The translations under genes were made by a program, and so were the position numbers. Positions 51,366 through 61,031 of a stretch of 64,000 nt of DNA are shown here, in pieces (position 1 is the stretch's first letter; each line of letters begins with the position of its first letter). The notes under the pieces are model-generated. The model did no database searches. It saw only the letters and a program-made list of their open reading frames with translations, and was not told the DNA's origin. Source of the DNA: Chloroflexota bacterium (GTDB lineage Bacteria; Chloroflexota; Anaerolineae; CG2-30-64-16); the NCBI GenBank assembly GCA_016876015.1, contig VGOD01000003.1, forward strand, positions 1 through 64,000. The letters are read 5' to 3'.

Positions 51366-52286
51366 ATGATCACCTATATCATCCGGCGCATCCTAGTCAG
51401 CATTCCGATCCTGTTCCTGGTGGTGTCGCTGGTTTTCTTCGCCTTTCAGATCATCCCGGGCGACCCGGCGCGCATGTACGCCGGCGAGCAGGCCTCGTTG
51501 GAGATGGTGGAGCAGGCGCGCAAGGATCTGGAGCTCGATCGGCCTATGTGGGAGCAGTACGCCTCCTACCTGGGCCGGCTGAGCCGCGGGGATCTGGGCA
51601 AGAGTTACATCACACGGCGGCCGGTCGCTTTGGAGGTGGGCAACAGGTTCTGGAACACGGTGAAGCTGGCCCTGGCCGCGACCCTTCTCTCTACCTTGCT
51701 CGGGATTTCCATGGGCACGGTGTCGGCGGCCAGGCGCGAGGGACGCTGGGACTACTTGCTGACGGTGCTGACCCTGATGGGGATCTCGATGCCGATCTTC
51801 TGGCTGGCGCTGCTGGCCATGTACTTTTTCAGCGTTCAACTCAAGGTGCTCCCCACGACCGGCAACGATACGTGGCGGCACTACATCATGCCGACGGCGA
51901 CCCTCTCGGTATACTCCACAGCTTTCGTGACACGCATGACACGTTCGACGGTGCTGGAAGCCATGAGCGAGGATCACGTGCGAACCGCGCGCGCGAAAGG
52001 ACTACGCGAGTATATGGTGATGACTCGCCACGTGCTGCGCAACGCCTTGATCCCGATCGTCACTGTCGTGGGTTTGCAGTTCGGCTATATGCTTGGCGGC
52101 GCGGTGGTAACAGAGACGATCTTCGCGTGGCCGGGCATGGGGCGGCTGCTGATCTTCGGCGTCTCCCAGCGCGATATCCCGCTGGTGCAGGGCACGCTGG
52201 TGATCTTCGCGGCTGCGTTCGTATTCGTCAACCTGGCGGTTGATGTGATCTATGCGTTTATTGACCCTCGCATCCGTTATGCGTAG
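51366..52286 (+). CDS. ABC transporter permease, dipeptide/oligopeptide type (DppB-like)
   Basis: YIIRRILVSIPILFLVVSLVFFAFQIIPGDPARMYAG; C-terminal GGAVVTETIFAWPGMGRLL. Confidence 0.94.
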   Translation: MITYIIRRILVSIPILFLVVSLVFFAFQIIPGDPARMYAGEQASLEMVEQARKDLELDRPMWEQYASYLGRLSRGDLGKSYITRRPVALEVGNRFWNTVKLALAATLLSTLLGISMGTVSAARREGRWDYLLTVLTLMGISMPIFWLALLAMYFFSVQLKVLPTTGNDTWRHYIMPTATLSVYSTAFVTRMTRSTVLEAMSEDHVRTARAKGLREYMVMTRHVLRNALIPIVTVVGLQFGYMLGGAVVTETIFAWPGMGRLLIFGVSQRDIPLVQGTLVIFAAAFVFVNLAVDVIYAFIDPRIRYA

Positions 52287-52298
52287 GATAGGCGATCC

Positions 52299-53147
52299 AT
52301 GAGACCGCAAAACGTTTGGAACATCGTCTTCCGTTTTGCGCGGCGCCACCGGCTGGCAGCCGTCGGCGGCGCTATCGCGGTCGTCTTTCTGCTCTTGGCG
52401 CTGCTGGCGCCCTGGCTGGCGCCCCATGATCCGAGCAAGATCGCCATGGGGAACGCGCTGCGGCCGCCGGGCAGCGAGTTCCCATTGGGCACCGATCACC
52501 TCGGTCGCGATCTGCTGAGTCGGATCATCTATGGCGCGCGCATCTCGCTGAGCATCTCCTGCGCTGCCGTGGCCATCAGCATGTCCATCGGCGTCTTCCT
52601 GGGCCTCCTGGCAGGCTGGAGTCGCCGGCTGGATATGCCGATCATGCGCATGATGGATGTCCTGCTCTGCTTCCCCGGCATCATCACCGCGCTGACGATC
52701 ATCGCCGTTCTGGGCATCGGCAGCATCAATATCGTAATCGCCATTGCCATCGCCCAGGTGCCGCAGTTCGCACGGGTGGCGCGCAGCCTGACCCTCTCGG
52801 TCAAGGAGAACGCCTATGTCGAGGCCGCCGTCTCCATCGGCGCCAAAGCCCAGCGGATCTTGGGCCGCCACATCCTGCCCAATATCTTTGCGCCGCTGCT
52901 GGTGCAGTTGACCCTGCTGATCCCGGCGGGCATCATGACGATCGCCTCCCTCAGCTTTCTGGGTCTGGGAGTGAGGCCGCCAACGGCCGAATGGGGTTCG
53001 ATGTTGCAGGGCAGCCTGCAATGGGCGCGCCTGGCGCCGCACGTGATGATCTTCCCGGGCCTGGCGCTGATGCTGGTTGTATTCGCGTTCAACACACTCG
53101 GCGATGGTTTGCGCGCGGCCTTGGATCCACGCCTACGCAGCAAGTGA
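52299..53147 (+). CDS. ABC transporter permease, dipeptide/oligopeptide type (DppC-like)
   Basis: PPGSEFPLGTDHLGRDLLSRIIYGARISLSI; SIGAKAQRILGRHILPNI. Confidence 0.94.
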   Translation: MRPQNVWNIVFRFARRHRLAAVGGAIAVVFLLLALLAPWLAPHDPSKIAMGNALRPPGSEFPLGTDHLGRDLLSRIIYGARISLSISCAAVAISMSIGVFLGLLAGWSRRLDMPIMRMMDVLLCFPGIITALTIIAVLGIGSINIVIAIAIAQVPQFARVARSLTLSVKENAYVEAAVSIGAKAQRILGRHILPNIFAPLLVQLTLLIPAGIMTIASLSFLGLGVRPPTAEWGSMLQGSLQWARLAPHVMIFPGLALMLVVFAFNTLGDGLRAALDPRLRSK

Positions 53148-53256
53148 GGCCACGCGCCAGAAAGGAGGCGGTGAAGGGACAATTGTGGATTCGCACTGCA
53201 TCACAGAGTATGCCAACCAGTCTGAATCAGCAAGAATCAACAAGAAGGAGGAACCC

Positions 53257-54939
53257 ATGAAGACCTACCGCGTCCTGGTAGGAATGCTGCTGGTAGCAAC
53301 GCTGATCCTGTCGGCGTGCGCCCAGCCAACCCCTGCGCCGGCGCCCAAGGCCCCGGCCGCCCCAGCGGCCCCGGCGGCCACCGCTGCACCGGCAGCCACC
53401 ACTGCGCCGGCCGCGCCCAAACCCGCCGAACCCAAGATGGGCGGCAACCTGACGATCGCCATCGCAGGGCTGACCACGCTCGATGTCAAGAGCGTGAACC
53501 AGGGGCTCGTAAACGCCGTGATCCAGAGCGTCTACGAAACCCTGACCGACCGCGGCCCTGACGGCAAGATCATTGATACGCTCATCAAGGAACGGCAGAT
53601 TTCCGCGGACGGCCTGGTGCACACCTGGAAGCTCCGCGAAGGCGTGAAATTCCATGACGGCGCGGATTTCAATGCTGCGGCAGTCAAGTGGAACCTCGAT
53701 CAGAAGTATACCGACAAGTACTACAGCAGCGTCACCAACCAGATCCCACTGGACAAGACCGAAGTAGTTGATCCGATGACCGTCAAGGTCACGCTGAAGG
53801 GTCCCTGTCCGCAGCTCTACTCGGTGCTGGCAGTCAAGTCGTTCGCCATGTACAGCCCCGCCTTCTTCGAGAAGGTGGGCAAGGATGCCATGAAGACCCA
53901 GGCTTCTGGCACGGGCCCCTTCATGGTAGAGTCGTACACGCCGAACGAGTCTCTCAAGCTGAAGAAGAACCCGAACTACTGGCAGAAGGGCAAGCCCTAC
54001 GTTGACACCCTCACCTACAAGATCGTGCCGGACCCCAATGCCCGCGCGACGATGCTGGAGGCGGGCGAGGTGGACATCGCCGATGGCCTGTCGTTCCAGG
54101 ACGCCGAACGGCTGAAGAGCAACGCCAACGTCCAGGTGATCACCCAGCCGCAGTCCCGCCAGTACTACGTCAGCCTGACGGTGACCCACCCGCCGCTGGA
54201 CAACGTCAATGTTCGCAAGGCGATCAACCTGGCAGTTGATCGCGAGGCGATCGTCAAGAACATCTTCCGCGGCTATGCACGCGTCGCGCAGACCTTCCTG
54301 GCCAACGATGCGGTGGAGCCGGTGGTGAACACGGGTCCCTATCCCTACAATCCTGCCCAGGCCAAAGAGCTGCTCGACAAGGAGGGCTGGAAGCCCGGTT
54401 CAGATGGCATCCGCGTGAAGGACGGCAAGAGATTGGTGTTGCAGTTGCGCACCACCAAGACCGATGCGGACCGCTGGGCCATCACCGAGCTGGTGCAGGG
54501 CAGCCTGAAAGAAATCGGCATCGAGGTCAACGTCAACGTTGACGACAACGCCGTCTTCCTGGCGCAGGTGAACAAGCCGATCGCCGAGGCGCCGCCCTAC
54601 GACATGCTGGTCCTCACCTGGGGCACCTTCACCGGCGACGCCGCCTATCCGATCGGTTCCGGCTATAGTTGCAAGGCGTTCCCCCCTGTCGCCTACAATT
54701 ACTCTCACCTGTGCGATAAGGACCTGGAGAAACTGATTGACGATGCTGCCCTGGCTCCCACCATGGAAAAGCGTAACGAAATCTACACCCAGGTGATGAA
54801 GAAGATGTTCGATCTGTATCCGGTTCTGAACCTGGTGAACTCGACCGGCGTGTCGGTCAGCCGCAAATACGTGCGCGGCATCTACATTGACCCCGGGCTT
54901 GGTCAGTGGCCTGCGAAGTGGGTGTGGCTCGATAAGTAG
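53257..54939 (+). CDS. ABC transporter substrate-binding lipoprotein, SBP family 5
   Basis: LILSACAQPTPAP lipobox; WKLREGVKFHDGADFNAAAVKWNLD. Confidence 0.94.
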   Translation: MKTYRVLVGMLLVATLILSACAQPTPAPAPKAPAAPAAPAATAAPAATTAPAAPKPAEPKMGGNLTIAIAGLTTLDVKSVNQGLVNAVIQSVYETLTDRGPDGKIIDTLIKERQISADGLVHTWKLREGVKFHDGADFNAAAVKWNLDQKYTDKYYSSVTNQIPLDKTEVVDPMTVKVTLKGPCPQLYSVLAVKSFAMYSPAFFEKVGKDAMKTQASGTGPFMVESYTPNESLKLKKNPNYWQKGKPYVDTLTYKIVPDPNARATMLEAGEVDIADGLSFQDAERLKSNANVQVITQPQSRQYYVSLTVTHPPLDNVNVRKAINLAVDREAIVKNIFRGYARVAQTFLANDAVEPVVNTGPYPYNPAQAKELLDKEGWKPGSDGIRVKDGKRLVLQLRTTKTDADRWAITELVQGSLKEIGIEVNVNVDDNAVFLAQVNKPIAEAPPYDMLVLTWGTFTGDAAYPIGSGYSCKAFPPVAYNYSHLCDKDLEKLIDDAALAPTMEKRNEIYTQVMKKMFDLYPVLNLVNSTGVSVSRKYVRGIYIDPGLGQWPAKWVWLDK

Positions 54940-54950
54940 GGCAGTTACCC

Positions 54951-55096
54951 ATGCCCGCCGCGGCGCCAGCCTGTCCTGGCCGACAGGCCAGGACAGGCTG
55001 GCTGCACCATACAGGCCAGGGTGCGAAGCCTCCCCGTGGGACGGCCAGTGAAAACATCCTGGTTTGGAGGCTTCAGCCGGTTACATTGTCTGGCGA
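54951..55096 (+). repeat. dispersed intergenic element A, copy 5 (3' truncated)
   Basis: GTGCGAAGCCTCCCCGTGGGACGGCCAGTGAAAACATCCTGGTTTGGAGGCTTCAGCCGGTTAC. Confidence 0.85.
54966..55001. terminator. perfect 16-bp stem hairpin just after the SBP gene
   Basis: CCAGCCTGTCCTGGCC-GACA-GGCCAGGACAGGCTGG. Confidence 0.5.
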
Positions 55097-55182
55097 GAGT
55101 GGCGCAAGATGGCATCTTGCGTTACGTCTTCATCACCCGTCAGGCGCCTGGCGGGCTTCATTCGATCATTCCCGGAGGAATC

Positions 55183-56133
55183 ATGCTCACACCTCACCCT
55201 CGCAAGGCAAACGCCTACACCCAGAACGGGCAACCCGTAGTGGTGAAAGCGCCGCATTTCAACGGCGACTATCTGCCCTTCTCGGTCGCCGAGGCCGTGC
55301 ATTTGCTCGGCGGCCTGGATCGGGTCATCCGGCCAGCCGACCGCGTCCTCATCAAGCCTAATTTCAACTGCTCCTACGCGCTGCCGCTCTCCACCGATCT
55401 CGCCTTTTTGGCCGCAGCGATCGAGCTGCTGCAAGACGCCGGCGCACGGGTCATCGTGGGCGAACTGTCGGGCCGCGCCGATTGGCCGACCGATAAGGTG
55501 GTGCGCAACCTAAACGTCATGCCGGTCCTCCAACGCTACGGCGTGCCTTTCATCAATTTCGAGTATGACCAATGGCTGCCGATGGAGATCCCGGGCCGTT
55601 TCTTCAAGTCCATTCGCGTGCCGCGCACGATCTACGAGGCAGATAAACGCGTCTACCTGGCCAACATGCGCTGCCATTCGGCCGGCCGTTTCTCCGGCGC
55701 GCTCAAGCTGGGCGTCGGTTGGATTGATCTGGAGGACCGCGACTGTCTCCACGCAGACACTGCCACCGTGGAACTCAAAGTCCCCGAGGTTCACCTCGGC
55801 TGGCAGCCCGACCTGGTGCTCATGGACGGCCGGCGCAGCACTGTGGCCTGGCACGGCCGTGGGGATTATGTCTACCCCAACCTCATCATGGCCTCTGGCG
55901 ACATGGCCGCGATTGATGCACAAGCGGTGGAAATCCTGAAGGGTTTTCCGGCCAAGAACCGACTGGACATCCCGACAGCCGAGATGGGCCAGCTCAAGGC
56001 TGCGGTCGAGCTCGGCTTGGGCCAAATCGAGAGCCTGGTGGTGGAAGCCGAGGGACGCCGGGCTACCGAGCAGGAAGGAATGCTGCGCGACCCGGCCCTG
56101 CTGAAACACGCAGCCGAGTTCAAGGCGAGCTAG
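55183..56133 (+). CDS. DUF362-type protein
   Basis: DRVLIKPNFNCSYALPLSTDLAFLAAAIELLQDAGARVIVGELSG; ALKLGVGWI. Confidence 0.75.
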   Translation: MLTPHPRKANAYTQNGQPVVVKAPHFNGDYLPFSVAEAVHLLGGLDRVIRPADRVLIKPNFNCSYALPLSTDLAFLAAAIELLQDAGARVIVGELSGRADWPTDKVVRNLNVMPVLQRYGVPFINFEYDQWLPMEIPGRFFKSIRVPRTIYEADKRVYLANMRCHSAGRFSGALKLGVGWIDLEDRDCLHADTATVELKVPEVHLGWQPDLVLMDGRRSTVAWHGRGDYVYPNLIMASGDMAAIDAQAVEILKGFPAKNRLDIPTAEMGQLKAAVELGLGQIESLVVEAEGRRATEQEGMLRDPALLKHAAEFKAS

Positions 56134-56153
56134 GCTGACCGAAGGCGACTGCG

Positions 56154-57314
56154 GTGTTAGAAGAAGAAATCCGGCGTTTTCTACAAATCGCTCTGGCTCT
56201 CAACGCGTCCGTGGGCCAGCGAACCGGCGTCGAGCCGCTGCTTTCGACCGAAACCTATGACTACGGCTTCCCGGCCCCCGCGTGGGACTGGGAGGAGATC
56301 GGCCGCCAGATCGAGGAGCTCCGACCGGCCATCAGCTCTTTTCCCGCAGCGCGGGCCGGCTTCCTGGCTGACCTGACGACGTCCTTCGAGATGATGGCCC
56401 GCGAAGGGCAGGGCGATCGCGTCCCATATGCCGAACGCGTGGTCGCCTACTTGCAGGTTCCCGGCGAGCGAGTTCCCCAGGCCACGATCGCCGCGCTGGC
56501 CGAGGATCTGCGGGGCCTGCTTGTCGCCGAGGGCTACGCCGACGACCTGGCCATCGCATTGCCGCAGTGGATCGAGCGCCGCAGCATCCGCGGCGAGGCG
56601 CTGCAAACGTTGGCCGAGGAGCTGATGGAGCAGGCGCGCACGACGACGAACGAACGCATCATGCCTCTGCCGGCCGAGCACCGCGTCGAGCTGTCCTTTC
56701 CCAAGAACTTCCCGTTCAACGGCTACAGCGCGTACAAACGAGACTATCGCGGCACGGTCGAGCTGAACGGCGACATCGGCTGGCATATCCCGGCCCTCAA
56801 ACACCTGGTCTGTCACGAGGCGTTCCCGGGCCACCAGACCTTCTCGGCGCTGCGCGAACTGCGCTACCGCCAGGGCCTGATACCTGTCGAGGGCACCCTC
56901 TACTTCTCCAACACCCCCATCACCCCGATCGTCGAGGGCGCGGCCGAGATCGGCCAGGAGCTGTTGGGCATGGTGAAGACGGCCGACGACCGGCTCTTCG
57001 ATGTGTATAACCGCTACCAGTCGGCGTGCGCCACCAACCTGGCGTTCGACTGCAACGCCGACGGCAAGGACCAGGAGACGGCTGTCCGCGAGTACATGGC
57101 GCTGACCCACGTCCCGCGCGGTCAGGCCGAGCGACGCTACCGCTTCTGGAGCCATCCGTTGTGGCAGACCGGCTTCCCGCACTATTGGTACGGCCGGGAG
57201 TTCATGCAGGAGTGCTATCAGCGAATGGCCGCGGATGTACCTCGCTTCGTGGAAATGATCTACACCGAGCCTCACACCGTTCGCACGCTGCGTGAGGCGG
57301 TTCTCACGGCATAG
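56154..57314 (+). CDS. DUF885-like putative metallopeptidase
   Basis: LVCHEAFPGHQTFSALRELRYRQGLIPVEGT (HExxxGH-type motif) and the VEGAAEIGQELLG region. Confidence 0.7.
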   Translation: MLEEEIRRFLQIALALNASVGQRTGVEPLLSTETYDYGFPAPAWDWEEIGRQIEELRPAISSFPAARAGFLADLTTSFEMMAREGQGDRVPYAERVVAYLQVPGERVPQATIAALAEDLRGLLVAEGYADDLAIALPQWIERRSIRGEALQTLAEELMEQARTTTNERIMPLPAEHRVELSFPKNFPFNGYSAYKRDYRGTVELNGDIGWHIPALKHLVCHEAFPGHQTFSALRELRYRQGLIPVEGTLYFSNTPITPIVEGAAEIGQELLGMVKTADDRLFDVYNRYQSACATNLAFDCNADGKDQETAVREYMALTHVPRGQAERRYRFWSHPLWQTGFPHYWYGREFMQECYQRMAADVPRFVEMIYTEPHTVRTLREAVLTA

Positions 57315-57364
57315 TGAAACACCGTCAGGCGACTGACGGATGATGGGACATTATCAAGACGGTT

Positions 57365-57563
57365 GTGTGTGCCGGCCGCGACGCCACTGCGCAGCCTCTC
57401 TGTGGGACGGGGGATGAAAAACAGGTGGGCTGGAGTGGAAAAATGTCCCGGTTTGGAGGCTTCAGCCGGTTACGCTGTTGGCGAGAGTGACCGGCTAATC
57501 CTAAAGGAGGCTTCGCACAGCCTCGAGACCAGAGCGGTGGGCGGTGATTTTTCAGAACAGGAG
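57365..57563 (+). repeat. dispersed intergenic element A, copy 6
   Basis: CTGTGGGACGGGGGATGAAAAACAGGTGGGCTGGAGTGGAAAAATGTCCCGGTTTGGAGGCTTCAGCCGGTTACGCTGTTGGCGAGAGTGACC. Confidence 0.9.
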
Positions 57564-57570
57564 ACCAGTT

Positions 57571-58713
57571 ATGTTAACACGCTTCGCACTCGAACAGGAT
57601 GTCGCCCGGCGGGTCGCCAGACTCCAGGCGCTCATGAAAGAGAAGGGCCTGGGCGCGGTTTTCATCCCGGCGCGCGGCGCGCCCGGTCTCATGGGCGTCG
57701 CCAAGTACTTCACCAATCTCGTGCTATGGGCCGGTCCGGCTTACGTAGTCGTGGGCGCGGAGCATCCCGAGCCGGCCCTGATCCAGTGGTCGGCCTATGG
57801 CGCCCAGTGGAACCGCCAAGAGGCGACCACACCCTGGGTCGAAAACCCGGACCCGGACGCCTTCGGCCGCAGCCTGGAGATCGCCCGGCAACTGGCAGGC
57901 GCCACCAGGCGCATCGGCATCGAACACCTGAAAACCAGTTGGCTGGTCGGCGAGTGGGATCGCTTCCAGGCCGCGATGACCGGCTATGAGACGGTGGACA
58001 TCAGTCGCGACATTGACCAGATGCGCGCGATCAAGTCCGCCTTCGAGATCGAGGAGATCTACAACACCGGGCGCATCTTCACCCAGGCTTTCGAACGTTT
58101 TGCCGAGGTGGCCTGGCCAGGCGTGCGCGCCTGGGACGCAGCCACCGAGGCCGAGGCGATCCTGAAGGCGGCCGGTTGCTTTTGGGGCCGCTCCAAATAC
58201 TCGCTGGACCTGCGGCCATACACGATCCCGACCCCGTTGGACCGCTGCTTCACGGAAGACGACATCATCCTGTTCGAGCTGGTGTACACCGGCCCATTGG
58301 GCTATTGGGACGAGATGACCGCGATCTACAGCTTCAAGGAGCTGCCGGCGAGCATTCGCGCCCAGATCGAGGCGCACGAGCGCGTCATCGAAACCGCCGC
58401 CCAAACCGCGCGGCCAGGCGTTCCCATCGGCAAGATCGCCGAAACCAACCTCCAAACCTGGAAGGACCTGGGCTTTCCGGTGATCGGCCGGCACACGCCC
58501 GATTGCCACAGCATCGGCCTGGACGAGAGCGACGGCCCCTCTTCGTGGTTCACGCCCGATTGGCCGCTGGAGGCCAACATGGTGCTCTCGTTCCATCCCA
58601 GCACACTGCTGGAGGGCACCAAGGCGTTCCTGGTTTCGGACAACTACCTGGTGACGCCGCAGGGCGCGGTGCGTTTGTCGCCCAAGACGTGGACCTATCG
58701 CCGCATCGGCTGA
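57571..58713 (+). CDS. M24-fold protein (creatinase/ectoine-hydrolase-like), metal ligands degraded
   Basis: N-terminal creatinase-like half; MRAIKSAFEIEEIYNTGRI; RHTPDCHSIGLDESDGP; no canonical EP/ED ligands. Confidence 0.82.
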   Translation: MLTRFALEQDVARRVARLQALMKEKGLGAVFIPARGAPGLMGVAKYFTNLVLWAGPAYVVVGAEHPEPALIQWSAYGAQWNRQEATTPWVENPDPDAFGRSLEIARQLAGATRRIGIEHLKTSWLVGEWDRFQAAMTGYETVDISRDIDQMRAIKSAFEIEEIYNTGRIFTQAFERFAEVAWPGVRAWDAATEAEAILKAAGCFWGRSKYSLDLRPYTIPTPLDRCFTEDDIILFELVYTGPLGYWDEMTAIYSFKELPASIRAQIEAHERVIETAAQTARPGVPIGKIAETNLQTWKDLGFPVIGRHTPDCHSIGLDESDGPSSWFTPDWPLEANMVLSFHPSTLLEGTKAFLVSDNYLVTPQGAVRLSPKTWTYRRIG

Positions 58714-58752
58714 ACGCGACATGCCAGTAGTGAGCCACTCCCAGGAGTGCTG

Positions 58753-59814
58753 ATGACGCACACCTCATCTTCGCCAATCGAATCGGCCGCGCGCGCCTAT
58801 GGGTGGAGCCCCATCACGGACTACCCGCCGTTCTACATGCCCGCCGAAATTCGCGAGGGGATGATCCAGGCTCTGGCCCGCGGGGAAACGCACTACGCGC
58901 CCGTGCCAGGGGTGCCGGCTCTGCGAGAGGCCCTGGCGCGGTATCTGGCCACCCTGGGCTGGCGACTCAAGGCGGACGGGAATACGGTCATCACGAACGG
59001 CGAACAGGAAGCGCGCTTTCTGGCGATTCAGGCTCTCTGTCGAGACGGCAAGATCCTGGCTCTGCCGGCGCAGGCGCACCCCGGCGTTGCACAGGCGGCC
59101 GGGGTCGGCCAGGTGCAAACCATCTCGATGCCCGGCAGCCAGGATGGCAGCCCAGAGCCTGACATCGCCGCCATCCTGACCGCGCTCGAGCGGGGCGCGG
59201 ACGTGCTCTATCTCGAAAGCCCCCATCGGCTGACCGGCAAAGCGTTCGAGGCGGATGAGCTGGCCGCCATCGCCGCGGCCATCGAGGCGGCCGACGCACG
59301 AGTGATCTGGGATCAGAGCCTGGCATCGCTGGTGCGGCCGGATAGACGTTACGTCTCTCCCGGCGCCATCGCTGCTTTGGCCGCTCGCTGCCTGGCATTG
59401 GCTGCGCTCTGGCCCACCCTGGGCATGGAAGAGTATCAACTGGGATACATCGCTGGCGACGAGGCGCTCATCCAGCCGATCCAGACACTGCGGCAGATCA
59501 TCGGCATTTGCACGACGACGCCGGCGCAGTGGGCCGCGGTGGCCGGAGCCGAGCACATGGCCAACCTGCTGCAAGAGCGTTTGACCGAGCTGACGTTAAC
59601 TCAAGAACAGGGGCTGGCGTTTCTGCAACAGGCGCGGGTCACACCGCTCGACGGCGATACCGTGGCCTACCTGGCGTTTCGTGCGCCGTGGCCGCGCGGC
59701 GCCTCGTTGCTGGCCGAGCTAACCCAGGTAGGCTTTCTGGTCGCATCGGGCGAACCGTTCGGCGCGCCGGATGTGGTCAGACTGACGACAACCTCGCGGC
59801 TGCTGGCGCTTTGA
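58753..59814 (+). CDS. aminotransferase-fold protein lacking the PLP lysine (pseudo-aminotransferase; pair 2, member a)
   Basis: GETHYAPVPGVPALREALARYL fold signature; ALWPTLGMEEYQLGYIAG replaces SVSKxxxMxGxRxGY. Confidence 0.82.
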   Translation: MTHTSSSPIESAARAYGWSPITDYPPFYMPAEIREGMIQALARGETHYAPVPGVPALREALARYLATLGWRLKADGNTVITNGEQEARFLAIQALCRDGKILALPAQAHPGVAQAAGVGQVQTISMPGSQDGSPEPDIAAILTALERGADVLYLESPHRLTGKAFEADELAAIAAAIEAADARVIWDQSLASLVRPDRRYVSPGAIAALAARCLALAALWPTLGMEEYQLGYIAGDEALIQPIQTLRQIIGICTTTPAQWAAVAGAEHMANLLQERLTELTLTQEQGLAFLQQARVTPLDGDTVAYLAFRAPWPRGASLLAELTQVGFLVASGEPFGAPDVVRLTTTSRLLAL

Positions 59815-59845
59815 GGGCAGAGGTCTTCACGACGAAAGACAGAGA

Positions 59846-61015
59846 ATGACGACAAACCCGGACAGAGCCCAACCGGCCGCGCCGGCCATCAGTACAGCCA
59901 CCCTCTACGGCCTGATGGCTAAGGCAAGGGCCTACGATGATCGGATCGAGTTGGGCCGCGGCGATCCCGACTTTGACACCCCGCCGCACATCGTTGCGGC
60001 GTTCGCCGAGGCGATCAAGCGGGTTTGGAGCGAGCCCAACCCGCCTGAGGGCATCCTGCCGCTGCGCGTGGCAATTGCTGAGCGGCTGCGCCGGGTGAAT
60101 CGCATCGAGGCGGACCCAGAGACCGAGATCGTCGTCACCAACGGCGGGCAGCATGCCCTCTTCGTCATGGTGCAGGCGGCGCTGGCGCCCGGCGATGAGA
60201 TCCTGGTCCCCGATCCCAACTACAACACCTATCGGGACGCCATCGCATTCGCGCACGGGGTGAGGGTCAGCGTGCCGACCCACATCGAAGAGGACTTCCG
60301 GGTGGATCCGGCGCGGGTGGCCGCGGCGATCACCCCGCGCACGCGCGGCCTGCTGATGGTGTCGCCGAACAACCCGGCAGCGTCCGTGATCTCCCGCGGG
60401 GATGTGCAGGAGCTGACGGAGCTCGCGCGGGCGCATCATCTGACCATCCTGGCCGACGACATCTATGATCGGTTCTTGTACGACGGGCTCGAGCACGTCA
60501 GCCCGGCCTCGCTGCCGGGAGTCAAGGACTACACCCTGACCCTGAACGCGGTCTCGAAGCAATACGCCATGTGCGGCTGGCGGCTGGGGTGGATCGCTGG
60601 ACCGGCTCATCTGATGGAGCGTGTCCGGCAGATCAAGGCCAGCATCTCGGGCAGCACCTCGTTGGTTGCGCAGCACGGCGCGTTGGCCGCGCTTAACGGT
60701 CCAGACGATTGCATCGTGGAGATGCAGCAGGCCTACGCCCGGCGCCGCGAGGTGGTCATGCAGGGGCTCGATCGGCTGGGTCTTCGCTATGGCAGGCCGC
60801 AGGGCGGACAGTTCATCTTCGCCGACATCAGCAGCACAGGGATGACATCGCTCGAGTTTGCGGCCTGGGTGCTGGAAGAGGCGCACGTCTTGCTCTATCC
60901 GGGCGGCGCCTTTGGTGCGGCGTTCGACCATTTCATCCGCATCACGTTTCTTCAACCGGAAGAGCGCCTGGCAGAGGCCCTCGAGCGCATCGCCAGGCTC
61001 ATGAACAAGTCCTGA
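59846..61015 (+). CDS. class I/II PLP-dependent aminotransferase (pair 2, member b)
   Basis: ILADDIYDRF, NAVSKQYAMCGWRLGWIAGP. Confidence 0.92.
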   Translation: MTTNPDRAQPAAPAISTATLYGLMAKARAYDDRIELGRGDPDFDTPPHIVAAFAEAIKRVWSEPNPPEGILPLRVAIAERLRRVNRIEADPETEIVVTNGGQHALFVMVQAALAPGDEILVPDPNYNTYRDAIAFAHGVRVSVPTHIEEDFRVDPARVAAAITPRTRGLLMVSPNNPAASVISRGDVQELTELARAHHLTILADDIYDRFLYDGLEHVSPASLPGVKDYTLTLNAVSKQYAMCGWRLGWIAGPAHLMERVRQIKASISGSTSLVAQHGALAALNGPDDCIVEMQQAYARRREVVMQGLDRLGLRYGRPQGGQFIFADISSTGMTSLEFAAWVLEEAHVLLYPGGAFGAAFDHFIRITFLQPEERLAEALERIARLMNKS

Positions 61016-61031
61016 AGGAGAACAGTCAGAG

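Noticed and set aside
53330-53440. Ala/Pro repeat in the SBP gene
   Set aside because: Typical low-complexity linker after the lipobox of binding lipoproteins.
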